DNA from: Chimaeribacter coloradensis
GTDB taxonomy: Bacteria > Pseudomonadota > Gammaproteobacteria > Enterobacterales > Enterobacteriaceae
Length of the DNA stretch: 64,000 nucleotides
Assembly (NCBI RefSeq): GCF_002858715.1
Contig: NZ_PJZH01000015.1
Location: 1-64,000, forward strand
Direction: 5' to 3'
The notes under the pieces were generated by a model. That model was not told the DNA's origin. It searched no databases and saw nothing but the letters and a program-made list of their open reading frames with translations. Position numbers and translations under genes: made by a program. The first letter of the stretch is position 1. Each line of letters starts with the position of its first letter. Of this stretch, positions 1-8,486 are shown piece after piece.

Positions 1-1
1 A

Positions 2-86
<85 letters not shown>

Positions 87-189
87 ACGAAATTCGTGGA
101 TTTGCGAATTGTAAGAAGGATTTCTCCTTCACTCAAAACCGCCTGGCTAATCGGCTGCTCTGAGGGTGATACCCTGCGGTATCGAAAAA

Positions 190-274
<85 letters not shown>

Positions 275-315
275 ACTGGCCTTGCTTGCTTCCGCTGTCG
301 CGGTAAGTGGGGCGC

Positions 316-343
316 ATCATATCAAATGCGTCCGCGCTGTAAA
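316..343 (-). promoter_or_regulatory. tyrT promoter with GC-rich stringent discriminator
   Basis: On the minus strand a -35 TTTACA (338-343) and a -10 TATGAT (316-321) are separated by 16 bp. The -10 is followed directly by GCGCCCC, the GC-rich discriminator typical of rRNA and tRNA promoters under ppGpp/DksA control. It closely resembles the E. coli tyrT promoter as remembered (TTTACA, TATGATG, GCGCCCC). Confidence 0.88.
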
Positions 344-429
344 GCCTTGAAATGCAGAAAAGGATCTGTTTGCCGATTTTTTACCCCGGGCGGTGCATTC
401 TTCACCTTTTTCACCGCCCGGCGCCCCTG

Positions 430-1278
430 TTACAGGATAACCGTGCGGTTGCCGTACACAAAGACCCGCTGCGCCAGTACCCGGTAGAGGGCGCGGCTCA
501 GCACATTCTTCTCCACATCCCGCCCGGCGCGCATCATGTCATCCGCCGTGTAGGTGTGATCGACGTGAATCACGTCCTGCATGATGATCGGGCCTTCGTC
601 CAGGTTGTCATTCACGTAGTGCGCCGTGGCACCGATGATCTTCACACCGCGCTCATACGCCTGATGGTAAGGGCGCGCGCCGATAAAGGCCGGCAGGAAA
701 GAGTGGTGGATATTGATCACCTGATTCGGGTAATGCTGCACAAATTGCGGCGTCAGGACGCGCATATACTTCGCCAGCACCACGTAGTCGGGCTGGTATT
801 CGTCAATCTGTGCAATCAGCTGGGCATCATGCTGCTCACGCGTCAGCCCCTCATGGCTCACCAGATGGAACGGGATGTCAAAACGCTCTACCAGCGTCTG
901 CAGGGTGTCGTGGTTGCCAATGACTGCCGCGATTTCCACATCAAGGCCGCCGTACGCGCTCTTCATCAGCAGATCGCCCAGGCAGTGGGCCTCTTTGGTC
1001 ACCAGCACCACAATCCGGCGGCGGCCGGCGGCCTGCAGCTCACGCACAGAACCGGCGGGCAGGGCGCTGTCCAGATCGGCCAGCAACGTGTTGTCGTTGA
1101 AGATGCCTTCCAGCTCGGTGCGCATAAAAAACCGCCCGGTGCGGTGGTCCACATATTCGTTGTTCTGCACGATATTCAGCTCATGCTTGTAACAAATATT
1201 GGTGATCTTGGCGATCAGGCCTTTGGCATCAGGGCAGATGGTGCGCAGAATCTTTCGTTGTACGTGCTGATGTTGCAT
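430..1278 (-). CDS. purU: Formyltetrahydrofolate deformylase
   Basis: PurU hydrolyses 10-formyl-tetrahydrofolate to formate and tetrahydrofolate. It balances the one-carbon pool and supplies formate for PurT-dependent purine synthesis. The 282 residues have an N-terminal ACT domain (about 8-85) and a C-terminal formyl-transferase-like domain (about 87-282). The catalytic signature N189-I-H191-H-S and the later D227 in LDEGP are present. E. coli PurU is 280 residues. The start is ATG at 1278 with AGGA 11 nt upstream. It follows ychJ on the same strand, as in E. coli. Confidence 0.96.
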   Translation of the reverse strand: MQHQHVQRKILRTICPDAKGLIAKITNICYKHELNIVQNNEYVDHRTGRFFMRTELEGIFNDNTLLADLDSALPAGSVRELQAAGRRRIVVLVTKEAHCLGDLLMKSAYGGLDVEIAAVIGNHDTLQTLVERFDIPFHLVSHEGLTREQHDAQLIAQIDEYQPDYVVLAKYMRVLTPQFVQHYPNQVINIHHSFLPAFIGARPYHQAYERGVKIIGATAHYVNDNLDEGPIIMQDVIHVDHTYTADDMMRAGRDVEKNVLSRALYRVLAQRVFVYGNRTVIL

Positions 1279-1341
1279 CGGGGGTAATCCTGTAGGCGTT
1301 GCGATGGTGTGAGTGTTTTTCTGTTTCGGAATGTTCCGGAA

Positions 1342-1806
1342 TTACTGCCCGCAACATTTCTTATATTTTTTCCCGGACCCGCACGGGCAGGCATCATTAC
1401 GGCCGCTTTGCAGGTGGGTTCCGTCCCTATAGTACCAGCGTTCATTTATGCGAAGAAAGCGTGAACGTTCATGCAGCAGATGCGGCCGGGGATCGTCGCC
1501 TTCGCTGAAACGGGCCGCGAACTCAACAAACCCTTCATCCGGATGGGATCCCGGTGCCTCATCAAGGATACGCAGGCCCAGCCAGCGCGTGTGCGCGGCG
1601 CTCTCCGCCAGGCTCTCCCGCCACTGATCAGCCCGGCAGTCCGGGTGCCAGCTGGCCAGCAGGTAGGGCACATCGTTCATGACATAAGCAGTATAGCGCG
1701 AACGCATCAGGGCCACCGGCGTCGGGGCGACAGCATCGCCCGTGTGGTAAGGCCGGCAGCAGAGACGATAGGGCTCGCCTGTGCCGCAAGGGCAGGTTTC
1801 AGACAC
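1342..1806 (-). CDS. ychJ: YchJ, SEC-C motif / UPF0225 protein
   Basis: The 154-residue protein has a cysteine cluster at each end: C-P-C-G-T-G near the N-terminus and C-P-C-G-S-G-K-K-Y-K-K-C-C at the C-terminus. The second is the SEC-C zinc-binding motif also seen at the SecA C-terminus. A central NTF2-like domain is expected for the family. The start is GTG at 1806, because AGGAG lies 7 nt upstream and the protein then matches the length of E. coli YchJ (152). The open frame continues further upstream without a ribosome site. No biochemical function is established. Confidence 0.9.
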   Translation of the reverse strand: MSETCPCGTGEPYRLCCRPYHTGDAVAPTPVALMRSRYTAYVMNDVPYLLASWHPDCRADQWRESLAESAAHTRWLGLRILDEAPGSHPDEGFVEFAARFSEGDDPRPHLLHERSRFLRINERWYYRDGTHLQSGRNDACPCGSGKKYKKCCGQ

Positions 1807-2185
1807 AATGACTCCTGATTTAACAATAGGTTTGGCGCACCGGCGCACTTGAATCACATAGGCGGACTATGTTACCTAACAATATCGCCGGCTGACAATG
1901 CAGCCTGCACGTTGCACGTGTGTTTCAGCTGCCCGCCGTCCGTCGGCGCAGGGGCAGGGGCGAGCGCAAGCGTTTACCTGTACGCCAACATTGGGTACGA
2001 TCGCCGTTTCTGGCTGTTTAATGCGCCAGGCCGCAAAATAAGTTCGGTTCTAAAAAACTTTGTTTCGTGAAAAAAGTGAGTCGGCAGGCGGGTTTCTCAC
2101 CAGTTTGGTGCACTAACCCTATTTTCAGACATGCGAAAAACCGCTTTTTAGGCCACTATTAAAGAGGAGTGAGCAAGGGGGCCAG
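1807..2185. other. Intergenic region ychJ/rssB; no rssA
   Basis: This 379-bp divergent gap carries the promoters of ychJ and rssB. In E. coli the patatin-like gene rssA sits directly upstream of rssB and is co-transcribed with it. No trace of it is visible here. A 73-codon open frame at 1849-2070 has no ribosome site and no recognisable product, so I treat it as chance. Confidence 0.6.
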
Positions 2186-3199
2186 ATGGATAAACCGTTA
2201 ACAAGCAAGCATATCCTGATCGTGGAGGACGAAGCCGTCTTTCGCTCGGTGCTTGTCGGCTACCTGAAAACGCTGGGCGCAACCACCAGCGAAGCGGAGA
2301 ATGGCCTGGAAGCGTTATCAGCTGTAGAAGAGGTGTCACCCGATCTGATCCTGTGCGATCTGGCGATGCCTGAGATGGGCGGCATTGAGTTCGTCGAGAA
2401 TCTCCGCCTGCAGGGAAATAAAATTCCGGTACTGGTGATTTCCGCAACCGACAACATGAGCGATGTGGCACAAGTTTTGCGGCTGGGCGTCGAAGACGTG
2501 CTGTTGAAACCGCTGACCGATCTTAACCGGCTGCGCGAGGCGCTGCTGGCATGTCTGTATCCTCACCTGTTTACCTCACAGGCGATGGAAGGGAATGACC
2601 TGATCCAGGACTGGTCAGCACTCTGCCAGGACCCGGCACAGGCGGCCAAACTGCTGAAACAGCTTCAGCCGCCGGTGCAGCAGGTGCTGGCACACTGCCG
2701 TATTAATTACCGGCAGCTCACCATGGCGGAACACCCGGGGCTGGTGCTGGATGTGGCTGCCTTATCACCAAACGATCTGGCATTTTATTGCCTGGATGTG
2801 ACGCGCGCAGGTGAAAATGGCGTATTAGCGGCGCTGCTGTTGCGGGCGATATTCAATGGGCTATTACGTGACCATTTAACCAATCAGCGCCAGCGTTTGC
2901 CGCAGATGTCCACTATTTTAAAGCAGGTTAACCAGTTATTAAAACAGGCCCATCTGGAGGGGCAATTCCCGCTGCTGTTGGGTTATTACCATGCTGAGTA
3001 TAAGAATTTAATATTGGTCTCAGCAGGTTTACATGCCACAGTCAACACCGGTGAAAATCAGATCCAGCTCAGTAATGGGGTACCGCTCGGGACGCTGGGG
3101 GCCACCTATTCGAACCAGATTTCACAGCGTTGCGCAGCCTGGCAGTGCCAGGTGTGGGGCGCCGGTGGGCGGCTGCGTTTAATGTTGTCCTCAGATTAA
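2186..3199 (+). CDS. rssB: RssB, response-regulator adaptor for RpoS proteolysis
   Basis: RssB binds the stationary-phase sigma factor RpoS and delivers it to ClpXP. The 337 residues match the E. coli length exactly. An N-terminal receiver domain (about 8-125) has D15/E14 in the acidic pocket, phospho-acceptor D58 (LCDLAMP), T/S at the VISA motif and K108 (LLKPL). A C-terminal PP2C-like output domain lacks the phosphatase metal ligands, as in the family. The ribosome site AAGGGGG lies just ahead of ATG 2186. It is transcribed alone here and ends in a terminator at 3206-3230. Anti-adaptors (Ira proteins) are not encoded nearby. Confidence 0.95.
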   Translation: MDKPLTSKHILIVEDEAVFRSVLVGYLKTLGATTSEAENGLEALSAVEEVSPDLILCDLAMPEMGGIEFVENLRLQGNKIPVLVISATDNMSDVAQVLRLGVEDVLLKPLTDLNRLREALLACLYPHLFTSQAMEGNDLIQDWSALCQDPAQAAKLLKQLQPPVQQVLAHCRINYRQLTMAEHPGLVLDVAALSPNDLAFYCLDVTRAGENGVLAALLLRAIFNGLLRDHLTNQRQRLPQMSTILKQVNQLLKQAHLEGQFPLLLGYYHAEYKNLILVSAGLHATVNTGENQIQLSNGVPLGTLGATYSNQISQRCAAWQCQVWGAGGRLRLMLSSD

Positions 3200-3205
3200 T
3201 CTGTA

Positions 3206-3230
3206 AAAAAGGAAGCGCTGCTTCCTTTTT
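3206..3230 (+). terminator. Rho-independent terminator after rssB
   Basis: The stem GGAAGC (3211-3216) pairs with GCTTCC (3220-3225) around a 3-nt loop. It is flanked by A and T runs that extend the stem and give the U tract (3226-3230). It follows the rssB stop by 6 nt. Confidence 0.9.
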
Positions 3231-3412
3231 ATATTCCCTCTTTAACCTACTTCAATATATTGCAGACAAAGGCGGTTAGGTAATTATCTTAATTTTTCTC
3301 AAACCCCGATATGAAATAAGCGCGGCAGAATGAAGGTGGTATACTCGAAAGCGCTAATTTAGGGTAAACCCGCTAATGTTCATTAAATGAACGGGCAAGA
3401 GAGAGATAGTCA

Positions 3413-4348
3413 ATGTCTGCACCAAATAGAAAAGTAAAAAAGGCTGTGATTCCTGTCGCGGGGCTTGGGACGCGTATGCTGCCTGCGACAAAGGCCATTC
3501 CTAAAGAGATGTTGCCGCTGGTGGACAAGCCACTGATTCAATACGTGGTCAACGAATGCATCGCCGCAGGCATCCAGGAGATCATCCTGGTGACCCACTC
3601 CTCTAAAAACTCCATCGAAAACCACTTCGATACCAGTTTCGAACTGGAAGCCATGCTGGAAAAACGCGTCAAGCGCCAGCTGCTCGAAGAAGTGCAGGCG
3701 ATCTGCCCGAAACATGTCACCATCATGCAGGTGCGTCAGGGTGAGGCCAAAGGCCTCGGCCATGCGATCCTCTGCGCTCAGCCGCTGGTAGGGGATGAGC
3801 CGGTCGCCGTGGTGCTGCCGGATGTGATCCTGGATGAGTATTCCGCTGACCTGACCAAAGAAAACCTCGCTGAGATGATGGCCCGTTTCGAGCAGAGCGG
3901 CCACAGCCAGATCCTGGTGGAGCCGGTGCCGGAGAGCGACGTCTCCAATTATGGCGTGGCAGATTGCCAGGGCCGTGAACTGGCCGCGGGTGAAGGCGCC
4001 CCGATGGTCGGCATGGTGGAAAAACCGGCCGCGGGTACCGCGCCGTCTAATTTGGCGGTGGTTGGCCGTTACGTGCTCTCTGCGGAGATCTGGCCGCTGC
4101 TGGCGAAAACGGAGCCGGGTGCCGGTGACGAGATCCAGCTGACGGATGCCATCGCCATGCTGATGGATAACGAAACCGTTGAGGCGTATCACCTGCAGGG
4201 CGTCAGCCATGACTGCGGCAACAAAATGGGCTATATGCAGGCCTTTGTTGAGTATGGTATGCGCCATCCGGGGCTGGGCAACGCATTCAGTGACTGGGTA
4301 GCCGGTTTCGTCAAGCAACAGGACGAACGCACTGCCGGGCACGCGTAA
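3413..4348 (+). CDS. galU: UTP-glucose-1-phosphate uridylyltransferase
   Basis: GalU makes UDP-glucose from UTP and glucose-1-phosphate for LPS core, trehalose and galactose metabolism and, here, for UDP-glucuronate. The 311 residues carry the nucleotidyltransferase motif [18 protein letters not shown] (about 16-33) and the later VEKP and GDEIQLTDA motifs. The leader holds an inverted repeat GTTCAT-TAA-ATGAAC at 3378-3392 just before the ribosome site. It is the first gene of a likely operon with ugd (40-bp gap) and the epimerase. In E. coli galU stands directly next to hns, so the two extra genes are an insertion relative to that order. Confidence 0.96.
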   Translation: MSAPNRKVKKAVIPVAGLGTRMLPATKAIPKEMLPLVDKPLIQYVVNECIAAGIQEIILVTHSSKNSIENHFDTSFELEAMLEKRVKRQLLEEVQAICPKHVTIMQVRQGEAKGLGHAILCAQPLVGDEPVAVVLPDVILDEYSADLTKENLAEMMARFEQSGHSQILVEPVPESDVSNYGVADCQGRELAAGEGAPMVGMVEKPAAGTAPSNLAVVGRYVLSAEIWPLLAKTEPGAGDEIQLTDAIAMLMDNETVEAYHLQGVSHDCGNKMGYMQAFVEYGMRHPGLGNAFSDWVAGFVKQQDERTAGHA

Positions 4349-4388
4349 CACACTTTTTCTTTTCAATTTTAAAAACTAGGATTTTCCA

Positions 4389-5732
4389 ATGAAAGTAACA
4401 GTTTTTGGTATTGGTTATGTCGGTTTGGTGCAAGCTGCCGTCCTAGCTGAAGTTGGCCATGATGTACTCTGTGTGGATGTGGATGAGCGCAAGGTCGAGA
4501 ACCTGAAAAAAGGCATCATCCCGATTTATGAACCGGGCCTGACCCCGCTGGTCCAGCAAAACTACGAAGCCGGCCGCCTCCAGTTCACCACCAACGCCGA
4601 GCAGGGCGTGGCGCACGGTGTAATGCAGTTCATTGCCGTGGGCACCCCGCCGGATGAAGATGGCTCCGCTGACCTGAAATATGTCACCGCCGTGGCGCGC
4701 ACCATCGCCCAGCACATGACCGATCGCAAAGTGGTGATCGACAAATCAACGGTGCCGGTTGGTACGGCTGACAAAGTGCGCGCCGTGATGGCCGACACCC
4801 TGAAACAGCGCGGCGCAGAGATCGCCTTCGATGTGGTCTCCAACCCGGAGTTCCTGAAAGAGGGGGCCGCGGTCGCTGACTGTATGCGCCCTGAGCGTAT
4901 CGTTATCGGTACCGATAACCCGGCGGCCATTGAGCCGATCCGCGAGCTTTATGAGCCGTTCAACCGCAACCACGACCGCATGATCCTGATGGATGTGCGC
5001 AGTGCTGAGCTGACCAAGTACGCCGCTAACTGTATGCTGGCGACCAAAATCAGCTTTATGAATGAAATCGCTAACCTGGCAGAAATTCTGGGTGCGGATA
5101 TTGAAAAAGTGCGCCAGGGGATCGGTTCTGACTCCCGTATCGGCTACCACTTTATCTACCCGGGCTGCGGTTACGGTGGTTCCTGCTTCCCGAAAGATGT
5201 GCAGGCGCTGATCCGTACCTCTGAGCAGATTGGCTACCAGCCGAAACTGCTGCAGGCGGTAGAGCACGTGAACTACCAGCAGAAATATAAGCTGACCCAG
5301 TTCATCAAACGTGAGTTCGGCGACAACCTGAAAGGCAAAACCTTCGCACTGTGGGGCCTCTCCTTCAAGCCAAACACCGACGATATGCGTGAAGCGTCCA
5401 GCCGTGTGCTGATGGAAACCCTGTGGGAAGCAGGTGCCCAGGTTCAGGCCTTTGACCCGGAAGCGATGGATGAAACCCAGCGCATTTATGGTCACCGTGA
5501 CTCCCTGAAACTGATGGGGACCAAAGAAGCTGCTTTGCAAGGCGCTGATGCACTGGTAATTTGTACCGAATGGCAGAACTTCCGCGCGCCGGACTTTGAT
5601 GTGATCAAGGCGTCGCTGAAGCAGCCGGTCATCTTCGATGGCCGTAACCTTTTCGATCCGGAGCGTCTGGCCAAACGTGGTTTCACGTACTATGCCATCG
5701 GCCGCGGCGCATCGGTGCAAGTGCACGATTAA
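4389..5732 (+). CDS. ugd: UDP-glucose 6-dehydrogenase
   Basis: It oxidises UDP-glucose to UDP-glucuronate with two NAD+, the precursor for glucuronate- and galacturonate-containing polysaccharides and for Ara4N lipid A. The 447 residues are longer than E. coli Ugd (388) and match the long form common in Serratia, Yersinia and pseudomonads. An N-terminal Rossmann motif GIGYVGLV is followed by K210 and N214 and by the catalytic cysteine C266 in GGSCFPKD, with D270. It sits between galU and the epimerase gene, 9 bp ahead of the latter. Confidence 0.95.
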   Translation: MKVTVFGIGYVGLVQAAVLAEVGHDVLCVDVDERKVENLKKGIIPIYEPGLTPLVQQNYEAGRLQFTTNAEQGVAHGVMQFIAVGTPPDEDGSADLKYVTAVARTIAQHMTDRKVVIDKSTVPVGTADKVRAVMADTLKQRGAEIAFDVVSNPEFLKEGAAVADCMRPERIVIGTDNPAAIEPIRELYEPFNRNHDRMILMDVRSAELTKYAANCMLATKISFMNEIANLAEILGADIEKVRQGIGSDSRIGYHFIYPGCGYGGSCFPKDVQALIRTSEQIGYQPKLLQAVEHVNYQQKYKLTQFIKREFGDNLKGKTFALWGLSFKPNTDDMREASSRVLMETLWEAGAQVQAFDPEAMDETQRIYGHRDSLKLMGTKEAALQGADALVICTEWQNFRAPDFDVIKASLKQPVIFDGRNLFDPERLAKRGFTYYAIGRGASVQVHD

Positions 5733-5741
5733 GAGGTAGGT

Positions 5742-6746
5742 ATGAATTTTCTGGTAACAGGCGCGGCCGGTTTTATTGGTTATCATGTCACTGAACGTCT
5801 GCTGGCTGCCGGCCATCAGGTGGTTGGGATCGATAACCTGAATGACTATTACGATGTCAATCTTAAGCTGGCGCGCCTGGCCAGGCTGGAACAGCCGGGT
5901 TTCACCTTCATCAAGCTGGACCTGGCTGACCGCGAAGGCATGGCGGCGCTGTTTGCCGCGCACTCGTTCCAGCGGGTCATCCATCTGGGGGCGCAGGCTG
6001 GGGTGCGGTATTCGCTGGAGAATCCGCTGGCGTATGCAGATGCCAACCTGATTGGTCACCTGAATGTGTTGGAAGGGTGCCGGCATAATAAGGTGGAGCA
6101 TCTGCTCTACGCCTCCTCCAGCTCAGTCTACGGCCTGAACCAGAAAATGCCTTTCTCTACCGAAGACTCGGTCGATCACCCGGTGTCTCTGTATGCGGCG
6201 ACCAAGAAAGCGAATGAGCTGATGTCACATACTTATTCGCATCTCTATAACCTGCCGACCACCGGGCTGCGCTTCTTTACCGTGTATGGCCCCTGGGGCC
6301 GCCCGGATATGGCGCTGTTTAAGTTTACCCGGGCGATGCTGGCCGGCGAGGCGATTGACGTTTATAACCGGGGTGAGATGCGCCGTGATTTCACCTACAT
6401 CGATGATATTGCGGAAGCGATTCTCCGGTTACAGGCGGTTATTCCGCACGCTGACAGCACCTGGACAGTAGAGCAGGGCTCTGCCGCTACCAGTTCAGCC
6501 CCTTACCGGGTTTACAATATCGGCAATAGCCAGCCGGTGAAGCTGATGGCTTATATTGAGGCGCTGGAAACCGCGCTGGGGATTGAAGCGAAAAAGAACC
6601 TGCTGCCGATGCAGCCGGGGGATGTGCTTGAAACCAGTGCGGATACCCAGGCCCTCTACGACGCGATCGGCTTTAAGCCAGAAACCAGCGTGACGCAGGG
6701 TATTCAACGCTTTGTTGACTGGTATCGTGATTTTTACCAGCAATAA
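5742..6746 (+). CDS. uge: NAD-dependent UDP-glucuronate 4-epimerase
   Basis: This extended-SDR epimerase is predicted to interconvert UDP-glucuronate and UDP-galacturonate. The NAD-binding motif TGAAGFIG is at residues 6-13, the catalytic S-S-S-V-Y at 126-130, and Y151-x3-K155 follows. Its 334-residue length and the motif FFTVYGPWGRPDMA are typical of the UDP-glucuronate 4-epimerase group rather than GalE. Placement right after ugd supports the substrate assignment. AAGAGGTAGGT precedes the ATG. The symbol uge follows Klebsiella usage; other names exist. A strong terminator ends the operon. Confidence 0.87.
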   Translation: MNFLVTGAAGFIGYHVTERLLAAGHQVVGIDNLNDYYDVNLKLARLARLEQPGFTFIKLDLADREGMAALFAAHSFQRVIHLGAQAGVRYSLENPLAYADANLIGHLNVLEGCRHNKVEHLLYASSSSVYGLNQKMPFSTEDSVDHPVSLYAATKKANELMSHTYSHLYNLPTTGLRFFTVYGPWGRPDMALFKFTRAMLAGEAIDVYNRGEMRRDFTYIDDIAEAILRLQAVIPHADSTWTVEQGSAATSSAPYRVYNIGNSQPVKLMAYIEALETALGIEAKKNLLPMQPGDVLETSADTQALYDAIGFKPETSVTQGIQRFVDWYRDFYQQ

Positions 6747-6765
6747 ACCGGCGGGTGTGTAAAAA

Positions 6766-6789
6766 GGGATGCTTCGGCATCCTTTTTTT
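6766..6789 (+). terminator. Terminator of the galU-ugd-uge operon
   Basis: GGATGC (6767-6772), loop TTCG, GCATCC (6777-6782), then seven T residues. A UUCG tetraloop on a perfect stem makes this a very strong intrinsic terminator. Confidence 0.94.
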
Positions 6790-6844
6790 ATTGAAGTCGC
6801 TCTATTGTTTTATTTTTGTGTTTGGAATGTAAAAGAAATGTATA

Positions 6845-6869
6845 TAAAAATACTCCCCGTCGGGAGTAT
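6845..6869 (-). terminator. hns intrinsic terminator
   Basis: ATACTCCC (6850-6857) and GGGAGTAT (6862-6869) form a perfect 8-bp stem. Read on the minus strand it is followed by TTTTTATA, so it terminates hns. Confidence 0.9.
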
Positions 6870-6907
6870 TGTTTTAGGCAGGTGAAATAGAATACCAGCG
6901 GACAAAA

Positions 6908-7315
6908 TTACAGCAGAAAATCGTCCAGCGATTTACCTTCTTCATCAATAGCCTTTTTGATCACCGCAGGAGTGCGGCCCTGGCCAGTCCAGGTACGGGT
7001 TTCACCGTTTTCATCCTGATACTGGTATTTAGCCGGGCGTGCAGCACGCTTGGCTTTACCGGCAGGCTTGGCGGCAGCCAGCGTCTGCATTAACTCGTTT
7101 GGATCGATACCGTCAGCAATTAACATCTCACGGTATTGTTGCAGTTTGCGGGTACGTTCTTCTGTTTCCGCAGCCACGTGTTGTTCTTCTTCCCGGCGTT
7201 CGTTAACAACAACATCCAGCTTTTCCAGCATCTCTTCAAGCGTTTCAAGAGAACACTCTCTTGCCTGCGCCCGCAGCGTGCGGATGTTGTTCAGAATTTT
7301 CAAAGCTTCGCTCAT
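6908..7315 (-). CDS. hns: H-NS nucleoid-associated silencer
   Basis: H-NS binds AT-rich curved DNA and silences horizontally acquired and stress genes. The 135 residues have the N-terminal coiled-coil oligomerisation domain (about 1-80), a basic linker (about 83-95, [11 protein letters not shown]) and the C-terminal DNA-binding domain. The last carries the AT-hook-like Q112-G113-R114 in [14 protein letters not shown]. Start ATG 7315 has AGGA upstream. It has its own promoter and terminator. The gene is divergent from tdk, as in E. coli. Confidence 0.97.
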   Translation of the reverse strand: MSEALKILNNIRTLRAQARECSLETLEEMLEKLDVVVNERREEEQHVAAETEERTRKLQQYREMLIADGIDPNELMQTLAAAKPAGKAKRAARPAKYQYQDENGETRTWTGQGRTPAVIKKAIDEEGKSLDDFLL

Positions 7316-7354
7316 TGTCCTACTCTCTAATTATCTTATGGGGTATTCGCGGTA

Positions 7355-7383
7355 ATAATAGAGCTCAGGTTTAAATTCTGCAA
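7355..7383 (-). promoter_or_regulatory. Probable hns promoter
   Basis: On the minus strand TTGCAG (7378-7383) and TATTAT (7355-7360) are separated by exactly 17 bp, about 40 bp ahead of the hns ATG. The rest of the hns/tdk gap (to 7791) is AT-rich with short T and A runs. That is compatible with the H-NS autorepression known in E. coli, but I see no discrete site. Confidence 0.65.
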
Positions 7384-7791
7384 CAGCCAATATGCAGTGA
7401 CTCAGGCACTTATTGTATAAACCGATTCTTTTTTCAATCATAAATAGCCTATAAACATAAGGGAGATAAAAAAGGCAGCAGATAAATAGGGCACTGACAG
7501 GTATTTGAATTCATTGCGTCAACGCGACTTTTTGATTATGAAAACCTGTTTTATTATTACCCTTTTCCTGCGCCGGCCGTTAATATCGCTATTTTGTAAG
7601 AAAATCGTAAGCAACAAGGTGGGGAAGCGATCAGAATGCTGGCTTCTTATTCACTTTATTGCACCCGCTTAAATTAATCAGCCTGCGCCTCGGCGTACCT
7701 CGCCGGGCGCGGAAACCGGCAGAAGATCTGCCTGAAGTGCTATGTTACACTCCCCGCAAATTTGATTTGGTGTGATAAGGAGCACTGGGCA

Positions 7792-8388
7792 ATGGCTCAA
7801 CTCTATTTTTATTATTCCGCGATGAACGCCGGAAAATCGACTGCGCTGCTGCAATCCTCCTATAACTACCAGGAGCGGGGTATGCGCACCCTAGTGTTTA
7901 CTGCTGAAATTGATCGGCGTTTTGGGGTAGGCAAAGTCAGCTCCCGTATTGGGCTTTCCTCACAGGCCCAGCTCTATAATGCGGAAACAGATTTACAGGC
8001 GATGATTACCCAGGAGCACGTTCAGCAGCCGGTGCATTGTGTTTTATTGGACGAGAGCCAGTTTCTGACAAAAAGTCAGGTAAGCCAGTTATGCGACGTC
8101 GTCGACCAATTGGATATTCCGGTATTGTGTTATGGGCTCAGAACGGATTTTCTGGGTGAACTCTTTATCGGCAGCCAATATCTGTTGGCCTGGGCGGATA
8201 AACTGGTAGAGCTAAAGACCATTTGCCATTGTGGCCGTAAAGCTAACCGTGTACTGCGCCTCGATCAGGATGGTCGCCCGCTGCATGCAGGAGAGCAGGT
8301 CGTGATTGGGGGCAATGAACGTTATGTGTCGGTTTGCCGCAAACATTACCGGGATGCGCTGGCCGGCACCGGTCAGGACGCAGAATAA
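7792..8388 (+). CDS. tdk: Thymidine kinase
   Basis: Tdk phosphorylates thymidine to dTMP in pyrimidine salvage. The 198 residues have a P-loop-type motif AMNAGKST near the N-terminus, the LLDESQF Walker-B region, and a zinc-binding set (C-H-C-G and C-R-K-H) in the C-terminal lasso domain. The start is ATG 7792, the M of [22 protein letters not shown] at 7777-7782 is 9 nt upstream, and the frame upstream of it is non-conserved. It stands divergent from hns and convergent with adhE. Confidence 0.95.
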   Translation: MAQLYFYYSAMNAGKSTALLQSSYNYQERGMRTLVFTAEIDRRFGVGKVSSRIGLSSQAQLYNAETDLQAMITQEHVQQPVHCVLLDESQFLTKSQVSQLCDVVDQLDIPVLCYGLRTDFLGELFIGSQYLLAWADKLVELKTICHCGRKANRVLRLDQDGRPLHAGEQVVIGGNERYVSVCRKHYRDALAGTGQDAE

Positions 8389-8410
8389 GCCTCTTCATTG
8401 TCTTCCCAAT

Positions 8411-8437
8411 AAAAAACCCGCCGTTAAGGCGGGTTTT
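8411..8437. terminator. Bidirectional terminator tdk/adhE
   Basis: CCCGCC (8417-8422) and GGCGGG (8428-8433) form the stem, flanked by A6 on the left and T4 on the right. It can therefore stop tdk (plus) and adhE (minus), which converge here. Confidence 0.9.
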
Positions 8438-8486
8438 GCATTTGCCATATTGCGTGCCTGGTTAAAGGCAGCACAAGAGGGCAGGT

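Noticed and set aside
352-1287. 311-codon plus-strand frame opposite purU
   Set aside because: Shadow of purU; the minus-strand product has all catalytic residues.
3410-4366. 318-codon open frame opposite galU
   Set aside because: Antisense shadow covering galU almost exactly, with no independent signals.
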